DNA of 64,000 nt from Argentina anserina (lineage: Eukaryota; Streptophyta; Magnoliopsida; Rosales; Rosaceae): positions 296,107 to 360,106 of the forward strand of contig NW_026089400.1 in assembly GCF_933775445.1 (NCBI RefSeq), written 5' to 3'. The position numbers and the translations under genes are program-made. Shown one piece after another: positions 53,039 to 62,120 of the stretch; within the stretch, counting starts at the first letter, position 1, and every line of letters starts with the position of its first letter. The notes beneath the pieces are model-generated. The model saw only the letters and a program-made list of their open reading frames with translations. It was not told where the DNA came from and did no database searches.

Positions 53039-55101
53039 TACTCAGTTTAAAAGAAACACACTCGCACACTTACAAAACTCTCAAATTCAATAGAAACTCG
53101 CATCAGAAAGCCTTACAGAAAGATACTCAAACGAGAAATGAAAAGATACACAATTGGAATAGTAAAGATACGCAAACGATGTAAATATACTCAGTTTGAA
53201 AGAAACACACTCCCACACTTGCAAAACTCTCGAATCCAATAGAAACTCGCATCAGAAGCCTTACAGAAAGATACTCAAACGAGAAATGAAAAGATACACA
53301 ATTGAAATAGTAAAGATACGGAAACGATGTAAAGATACACAATTGGAATAGTAAACATACGCAAACGATGTAAAGATACGCAAACGATGTAAATATACTC
53401 AGTTTGAAAGAAACACACTCCCACACTTGCAAAACTCTCAAATTCAATAGAAACTCGCATCAGAAAGCCTTACAGAAAGATACTCAAACGAGAAATGAAA
53501 AGATACACAATTGGAATAGTAAAGATACGCAAACGATGTAAAGATACACAATTGTTATAGTAAACATACGCAAACGATGTAAAGATACTCAGTTTGAAAG
53601 AAACACACTCCCACACTTGCAAAACTCTCAAATCCAATAGAAACTCGCATCAGAAGCCTTACAGAAAGATACTCAAACGAGAAATGAAAAGATACACAAT
53701 TGGAATAGTAAAGATACGCAAACGATGTAAATATACTCAGTTTGAAAGAAACACACTCCCACACTTGCAAAACTCTCAAATTCAATAGACACTCGCATCA
53801 GAAAGCCTTACAGAAATATACTCAAACGAGAAATGAAAAGATACACAATTGGAATAGATTTATACGCAAACGATGTAAAGATACACAATTGGAATAGTAA
53901 AGATACGCAAACTATGTAAAGATACTCAGTTTGAAAGAAACACACTCCCACACTTGCAAAACTCTCAAATTCAATAGAAACTCGCATCAGAAAGCCTTAC
54001 AGAAAGATACTCAAACGAGAAATGAAAAGATACACAATTGGAATAGTAAAGATACGCAAACGATGTAAAGATACACAATTGGAATAGTAAAGATACGCAA
54101 ACGATGTAAAGATACACAATTGGAATAGTAAAGATACGCAAACGATGTAAAGATACACAATTGGAATAGTAAAGATACGCAAACAATGTAAAGCTACTCA
54201 GTTTGAAAGAAACACACTCCCACACTTGCAAAACTCTCAAATACAATAGAAACTCGCATCAGAAGCCTTACAGAAAGTTACTCAAACGAGAAATGAAAAG
54301 ATACACAATTGGAATAGTAAAGATACGCAAACGATGTAAAGATACACAATTGGAATAGTAAAGATACGCAAACGATGTAAAGATACTCAGTTTAAAAGAA
54401 ACACACTCGCACACTTACAAAACTCTCAAATTCAATAGAAACTCGCATCAGAAAGCCTTACAGAAAGATACTCAAACGAGAAATCAAAAGATACACAATT
54501 GGAATAGTAAAGATACGCAAACGATGTAAAGATACACAATTGGAATAGTAAAGATACGCAAACTATGTAAAGATACTCAGTTTGAAAGAAACACACTCCC
54601 ACACTTGCAAAACTCTCAAATTCAATAGAAACTCGCATCAGAAAGCCTTACAGAAAGATACTCAAACGAGAAATGAAAAGATACACAATTGGAATAGTAA
54701 AGATACGCAAACGATGTAAAGATACACAATTATAATAGTAAAGATACGCAAACGATGTAAATATACTCAGTTTGAAAGAAACACACTCCCACACTTGCAA
54801 AACTCTCAAATTCAATAGAAACTCGCATCAGAAAGCCTTACAGAAAGATACTCAAACGAGAAATGAAAAGATACACAATTAGAATAGTAAAGATACGCAA
54901 ACGATGTAAATATACTCAGTTTGAAAGAAACACACTCCCACACTTGCAAAACTCTCGAATCCAATAGAAACTCGCATCAGAAGCCTTACAGAAAGATACT
55001 CAAACGAGAAATGAAAAGATACACAATTGAAATAGTAAAGATACGGAAACGATGTAAAGATACACAATTGGAATAGTAAACATACGCAAACGATGTAAAG
55101 A
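53039..55101 (+). repeat. 2,063 bp HOR, copy 3
   Basis: Same length and monomer order. Private differences include GGAATAGTAAAGATACGC near 53,513, where other copies read GAAATAGTAAAGATACGG, AAACAATGTAAAGCTACTC near 54,184, and CAATTATAATAG near 54,727. Confidence 0.94.
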
Positions 55102-56975
55102 TACTCAGTTTAAAAGAAACACACTCGCACACTTACAAAACTCTCAAATTCAATAGAAACTCGCATCAGAAAGCCTTACAGAAAGATACTCAAACGAGAA
55201 ATGAAAAGATACACAATTGGAATAGTAAAGATACGCAAACGATGTAAATATACTCAGTTTGAAAGAAACACACTCCCACACTTGCAAAACTCTCGAATCC
55301 AATAGAAACTCGCATCAGAAGCCTTACAGAAAGATACTCAAACGAGAAATGAAAAGATACACAATTGAAATAGTAAAGATACGGAAACGATGTAAAGATA
55401 CACAATTGGAATAGTAAACATACGCAAACGATGTAAAGATACGCAAACGATGTAAATATACTCAGTTTGAAAGAAACACACTCCCACACTTGCAAAACTC
55501 TCAAATTCAATAGAAACTCGCATCAGAAAGCCTTACAGAAAGATACTCAAACGAGAAATGAAAAGATACACAATTGAAATAGTAAAGATACGGAAACGAT
55601 GTAAAGATACACAATTGTTATAGTAAACATACGCAAACGATGTAAAGATACTCAGTTTGAAAGAAACACACTCCCACACTTGCAAAACTCTCAAATCCAA
55701 TAGAAACTCGCATCAGAAGCCTTACAGAAAGATACTCAAACGAGAAATGAAAAGATACACAATTGGAATAGTAAAGATACGCAAACGATGTAAATATACT
55801 CAGTTTGAAAGAAACACACTCCCACACTTGCAAAACTCTCAAATTCAATAGACACTCGCATCAGAAAGCCTTACAGAAATATACTCAAACGAGAAATGAA
55901 AAGATACACAATTGGAATAGATTTATACGCAAACGATGTAAAGATACACAATTGGAATAGTAAAGATACGCAAACTATGTAAAGATACTCAGTTTGAAAG
56001 AAACACACTCCCACACTTGCAAAACTCTCAAATTCAATAGAAACTCGCATCAGAAAGCCTTACAGAAAGATACTCAAACGAGAAATGAAAAGATACACAA
56101 TTGGAATAGTAAAGATACGCAAACGATGTAAAGATACACAATTGGAATAGTAAAGATACGCAAACGATGTAAAGATACACAATTGGAATAGTAAAGATAC
56201 GCAAACGATGTAAAGATACTCAGTTTGAAAGAAACACACTCCCACACTTGCAAAACTCTCAAATACAATAGAAACTCGCATCAGAAGCCTTACAGAAAGT
56301 TACTCAAACGAGAAATGAAAAGATACACAATTGGAATAGTAAAGATACGCAAACGATGTAAAGATACACAATTGGAATAGTAAAGATACGCAAACGATGT
56401 AAAGATACTCAGTTTAAAAGAAACACACTCGCACACTTACAAAACTCTCAAATTCAATAGAAACTCGCATCAGAAAGCCTTACAGAAAGATACTCAAACG
56501 AGAAATCAAAAGATACACAATTGGAATAGTAAAGATACGCAAACGATGTAAAGATACACAATTGGAATAGTAAAGATACGCAAACTATGTAAAGATACTC
56601 AGTTTGAAAGAAACACACTCCCACACTTGCAAAACTCTCAAATTCAATAGAAACTCGCATCAGAAAGCCTTACAGAAAGATACTCAAACGAGAAATGAAA
56701 AGATACACAATTGGAATAGTAAAGATACGCAAACGATGTAAAGATACACAATTGGAATAGTAAAGATACGCAAACGATGTAAATATACTCAGTTTGAAAG
56801 AAACACACTCCCACACTTGCAAAACTCTCAAATTCAATAGAAACTCGCATCAGAAAGCCTTACAGAAAGATACTCAAACGAGAAATGAAAAGATACACAA
56901 TTAGAATAGTAAAGATACGCAAACGATGTAAATATACTCAGTTTGAAAGAAACACACTCCCACACTTGCAAAACT
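55102..56975 (+). repeat. 2,063 bp HOR, copy 4 (partial, one subunit shorter)
   Basis: Follows the HOR order until about 56,975, where CTCAAATTCAATAG replaces the expected CTCGAATCCAATAG monomer. The multi-subunit monomer has three 41 bp units (56,094-56,216) instead of four, so downstream offsets fall from 2,063 to 2,022 bp. Beyond this the sequence joins a different monomer order shared with 47.0-47.8 kb. Confidence 0.92.
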
Positions 56976-59529
56976 CTCAAATTCAATAGAAACTCGCATC
57001 AGAAAGCCTTACAGATAGATACTCAAACGAGAAATGAAAAGATACACAATTGGAATAGTAAAGATACGCAAACGATGTAAAGATACTCAGTTTGAAAGAA
57101 ACACACTCCCACACTTGCAAAACTCTCAAATCCAATAGAAACTCGCATCAGAAGCCTTACAGAAAGATACTCAAACGAGAAATGAAAAGATACACAATTA
57201 GAATAGTAAAGATACGCAAACGATGTAAATATACTCAGTTTGAAAGAAACACACTCCCACACTTGCAAAACTCTCAAATTCAATAGAAACTCGCATCAGA
57301 AAGCCTTACAGAAAGATACTCAAACGACAAATGAAAAGATACACAATTGGAATAGTAAAGATACGCAAACGATGTAAAGATACACAATTGGAATAGTAAA
57401 GATACGCAAACGATGCAAAGATACTCAGTTTGAAAGCAACACACTCCCACACCTGCAAAACTCTCAAATACAATAGAAACTCGCATCAGAAGCCTTACAG
57501 AAAGATACTCAATCGAGAAATGAAAAGATACAGAATTGGAATAGTAAAGATACGCAAACGATGTAAAGATACACAATTGGAATAGTAAAGATACGCAAAC
57601 GATGTAAAGATACTCAGTTTAAAAGAAACACACTCGCACACTTACAAAACTCTCAAATTCTATAGAAACTCGCATCAGAAAGCCTTACAGAAAGATACTC
57701 AAACGAGAAATGAAAAGATACACAATTAGAATAGTAAAGATACGCAAACGATGTAAATATACTCAGTTTGAAAGAAACACACTCCCACACTTGCAAAACT
57801 CTCAAATTCAATAGAAACTCGCATCAGAAAGCCTTACAGAAAGATACTCAAACGACAAATGAAAAGATACACAATTGGAATAGTAAAGATACGCAAACGA
57901 TGTAAAGATACACAATTGGAATAGTAAAGATACGCAAACGATGCAAAGATACTCAGTTTGAAAGAAACACACTCCCACACCTGCAAAACTCTCAAATACA
58001 ATAGAAACTCGCATCAGAAGCCTTACAGAAAGATACTCAATCGAGAAATGAAAAGATACAGAATTGGAATAGTAAGGATACGCAAACGATGTAAAGATAC
58101 ACAATTGAAATAGTAAAGATACGCAAATGATGTAAAGACACTCAGTTTGAAAGAAACACACTCCCACACTTGCAAAACTCTCAAATTAAATAGAATCTCG
58201 CATCAGAAAGCCTTACAGAAAGATACTCAAACGAGAAATGAAAAGATACACAATTGGAATAGTAAAGATACGCAAACGATGTAAAGATACACAATTGGAA
58301 TAGTAAAGATACGCAAAAGATGTAAAGATACTCAGTTTGAAAGAAACACACTCCCACACTTGCAAAACTCTCAAATTCAATAGAAATTCGCATCAGAAAG
58401 CCTTACAGAAAGATACTCAAACGACAAATGAAAAGATACACAATTGGAATAGTAAAGATACGCAAACGATGTAAAGATACACAATTGAAATAATAAAGAT
58501 ACGCAAACGATGTATAGATACTCAGTTTGAAAGAAACACACTCCCACACTTGCAAAACTCTCAAATACAATACAAACTCGCATCAGAAGCCTTACAGAAA
58601 GATACGCAAACGATGTAAAGATACACAATTGGAATAGTAAAGATACGCAAACGATGTAAAGATACTCAGTTTGAAAGAAACACACTCCCACACTTGCAAA
58701 ACTCTCAAATACAATAGAAACTCGCATCAGAAGCCTTACAGAAAGTTACTCAAACGAGAAATGAAAAGATACACAATTGGAATAGTAAAAATACGCAAAC
58801 GATGTAAAGATACACAATTGGAATAGTAAAGATACGCAAACGATGTAAAGATACTCAGTTTAAAAGAAACACACTCGCACACTTACAAAACTCTCAAATT
58901 CAATAGAAACTCGCATCAGAAAGCCTTACAGAAAGATACTCAAACGAGAAATCAAAAGATACACAATTGGAATAGTAAAGATACGCAAACGATGTAAAGA
59001 TACACAATTGGAATAGTAAAGATACGCAAACTATGTAAAGATACTCAGTTTGAAAGAAACACACTCCCACACTTGCAAAACTCTCAAATTCAATAGAAAC
59101 TCGCATCAGAAAGCCTTACAGAAAGATACTCAAACGAGGAATGAAAAGATACACAATTGGAATAGTAAAGATACGCAAACGATGTAAAGATACACAATTA
59201 GAATAGTAAAGATACGCAAACGATGTAAATATACTCAGTTTGAAAGAAACACACTCCCACACTTGCAAAACTCTCAAATTCAATAGAAACTCGCATCAGA
59301 AAGCCTTACAGAAAGATACTCAAACGAGAAATGAAAAGATACACAATTAGAATAGTAAAGATACGCAAACGATGTAAATATACTCAGTTTGAAAGAAACA
59401 CACTCCCACACTTGCAAAACTCTCAAATTCAATAGAAACTCGCATCAGAAAGCCTTACAGATAGATACTCAAACGAGAAATGAAAAGATACACAATTGGA
59501 ATAGTAAAGATACGCAAACGATGTAAAGA
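56976..59529 (+). repeat. Satellite block with mixed right-hand monomer types
   Basis: Starts with a copy of the 47.2-47.8 kb order, continues with monomers marked CGACAAATG, CACACCTGC and CTCAATCGAG, and contains a shortened hybrid monomer at 58,519-58,662. The stretch 58,181-58,393 recurs at 62,888-63,100 (4,707 bp offset; AATAGAATCTCGC variant). No unique sequence is present. Confidence 0.82.
58519..58662 (+). repeat. 144 bp hybrid monomer with out-of-register junction
   Basis: The core runs normally to CTTACAGAAAGATAC and then continues as GCAAACGATGTAAAG, the middle of a 41 bp subunit. The rest of the core and the first part of that subunit are missing. The switch lies inside the shared motif AAAGATAC. 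One full 41 bp subunit follows before the next core at 58,663. This is a visible footprint of exchange between related but non-equivalent modules. Confidence 0.9.
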
Positions 59530-60883
59530 TACTCAGTTTGAAAGAAACACACTCCCACACTTGCAAAACTCTCAAATCCAATAGAAACTCGCATCAGAAG
59601 CCTTACAGAAAGATACTCAAACGAGAAATGAAAAGATACACAATTAGAATAGTAAAGATACGCAAACGATGTAAATATACTCAGTTTGAAAGAAACACAC
59701 TCCCACACTTACAAAACTCTCAAATTCTATAGAAACTCGCATCAGAAAGCCTTACAGAAAGATACTCAAACGACAAATGAAAAGATACACAATTGGAATA
59801 GTAAAGATACGCAAACGATGTAAAGATACACAATTGGAATAGTAAAGATACGCAAACGATGCAAAGATACTCAGTTTGAAAGCAACACACTCCCACACCT
59901 GCAAAACTCTCAAATACAATAGAAACTCGCATCAGAAGCCTTACAGAAAGATACTCAATCGAGAAATGAAAAGATACAAAATTGGAATAGTAAAGATACG
60001 CAAACGATGTAAAGATACACAATTGGAATAGTAAAGATACGCAAACGATGTAAAGATACTCAGTTTAAAAGAAACACACTCGCACACTTACAAAACTCTC
60101 AAATTCTATAGAAACTCGCATCAGAAAGCCTTACAGAAAGATACTCAAACGAGAAATGAAAAGATACACAATTAGAATAGTAAAGATACGCAAACGATGT
60201 AAATATACTCAGTTTGAAAGAAACACACTCCCACACTTGCAAAACTCTCAAATTCAATAGAAACTCGCATCAGAAAGCCTTACAGAAAGATACTCAAACG
60301 ACAAATGAAAAGATACACAATTGGAATAGTAAAGATACGCAAACGATGTAAAGATACACAATTGGAATAGTAAAGATACGCAAACGATGCAAAGATACTC
60401 AGTTTGAAAGAAACACACTCCCACACCTGCAAAACTCTCAAATACAATAGAAACTCGCATCAGAAAGCCTTACAGAAAGATACTCAAACGAGAAATGAAA
60501 AGATACACAATTGGAATAGTAAAGATACGCAAACGATGTAAAGATACACAATTGGAATAGTAAAGATACGCAAACTATGTAAAGATACTCAGTTTGAAAG
60601 AAACACACTCCCACACTTGCAAAACTCTCAAATTCAATAGAAACTCGCATCAGAAAGCCTTACAGAAAGATACTCAAACGAGAAATGAAAAGATACACAA
60701 TTGGAATAGTAAAGATACGGAAACGATGTAAATATACTCAGTTTGAAAGAAACACACTCCCACACTTGCAAAACTCTCAAATTCAATAGAAACTCGCATC
60801 AGAAAGCCTTACAGATAGATACTCAAACGAGAAATGAAAAGATACACAATTGGAATAGTAAAGATACGCAAACGATGTAAAGA
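59530..60883 (+). repeat. 1,354 bp HOR, copy 1 (eight monomers)
   Basis: Monomer lengths are 148, 190, 189, 149, 190, 190, 149, 149, summing to 1,354 bp. Marks are CAATTAGAATAG, CGACAAATG, GAAAGCAACAC, CACACCTGC, CTCAATCGAG, TTTAAAAGAAACACACTCGC and CAGATAGATAC. The next copy starts at 60,884. Confidence 0.92.
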
Positions 60884-62120
60884 TACTCAGTTTGAAAGAA
60901 ACACACTCCCACACTTGCAAAACTCTCAAATCCAATAGAAACTCGCATCAGAAGCCTTACAGAAAGATACTCAAACGAGAAATGAAAAGATACACAATTA
61001 GAATAGTAAAGATACGCAAACGATGTAAATATACTCAGTTTGAAAGAAACACACTCCCACACTTGCAAAACTCTCAAATTCAATAGAAACTCGCATCAGA
61101 AAGCCTTACAGAAAGATACTCAAACGACAAATGAAAAGATACACAATTGGAATAGTAAAGATACGCAAACGATGTAAAGATACACAATTGGAATAGTAAA
61201 GATACGCAAACGATGCAAAGATACTCAGTTTGAAAGCAACACACTCCCACACCTGCAAAACTCTCAAATACAATAGAAACTCGCATCAGAAGCCTTACAG
61301 AAAGATACTCAATCGAGAAATGAAAAGATACAAAATTGGAATAGTAAAGATACGCAAACGATGTAAAGATACACAATTGGAATAGTAAAGATACGCAAAC
61401 GATGTAAAGATACTCAGTTTAAAAGAAACACACTCGCACACTTACAAAACTCTCAAATTCTATAGAAACTCGCATCAGAAAGCCTTACAGAAAGATACTC
61501 AAACGAGAAATGAAAAGATACACAATTAGAATAGTAAAGATACGCAAACGATGTAAATATACTCAGTTTGAAAGAAACACACTCCCACACTTGCAAAACT
61601 CTCAAATTCAATAGAAACTCGCATCAGAAAGCCTTACAGAAAGATACTCAAACGACAAATGAAAAGATACACAATTGGAATAGTAAAGATACGCAAACGA
61701 TGTAAAGATACACAATTGGAATAGTAAAGATACGCAAACGATGCAAAGATACTCAGTTTGAAAGAAACACACTCCCACACCTGCAAAACTCTCAAATACA
61801 ATAGAAACTCGCATCAGAAAGCCTTACAGAAAGATACTCAAACGAGAAATGAAAAGATACACAATTGGAATAGTAAAGATACGCAAACGATGTAAAGATA
61901 CACAATTGGAATAGTAAAGATACGCAAACTATGTAAAGATACTCAGTTTGAAAGAAACACACTCCCACACTTGCAAAACTCTCAAATTCAATAGAAACTC
62001 GCATCAGAAAGCCTTACAGAAAGATACTCAAACGAGAAATGAAAAGATACACAATTGGAATAGTAAAGATACGGAAACGATGAAAAGATACACAATTGGA
62101 ATACTAAAGATACGCAAACG
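60884..62120 (+). repeat. 1,354 bp HOR, copy 2 (partial)
   Basis: Repeats the first copy at a 1,354 bp offset to about 62,010. There the expected 149 bp monomers are replaced by a 190 bp monomer with ACGATGAAAAG and GGAATACTAAAG variants. Confidence 0.88.
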
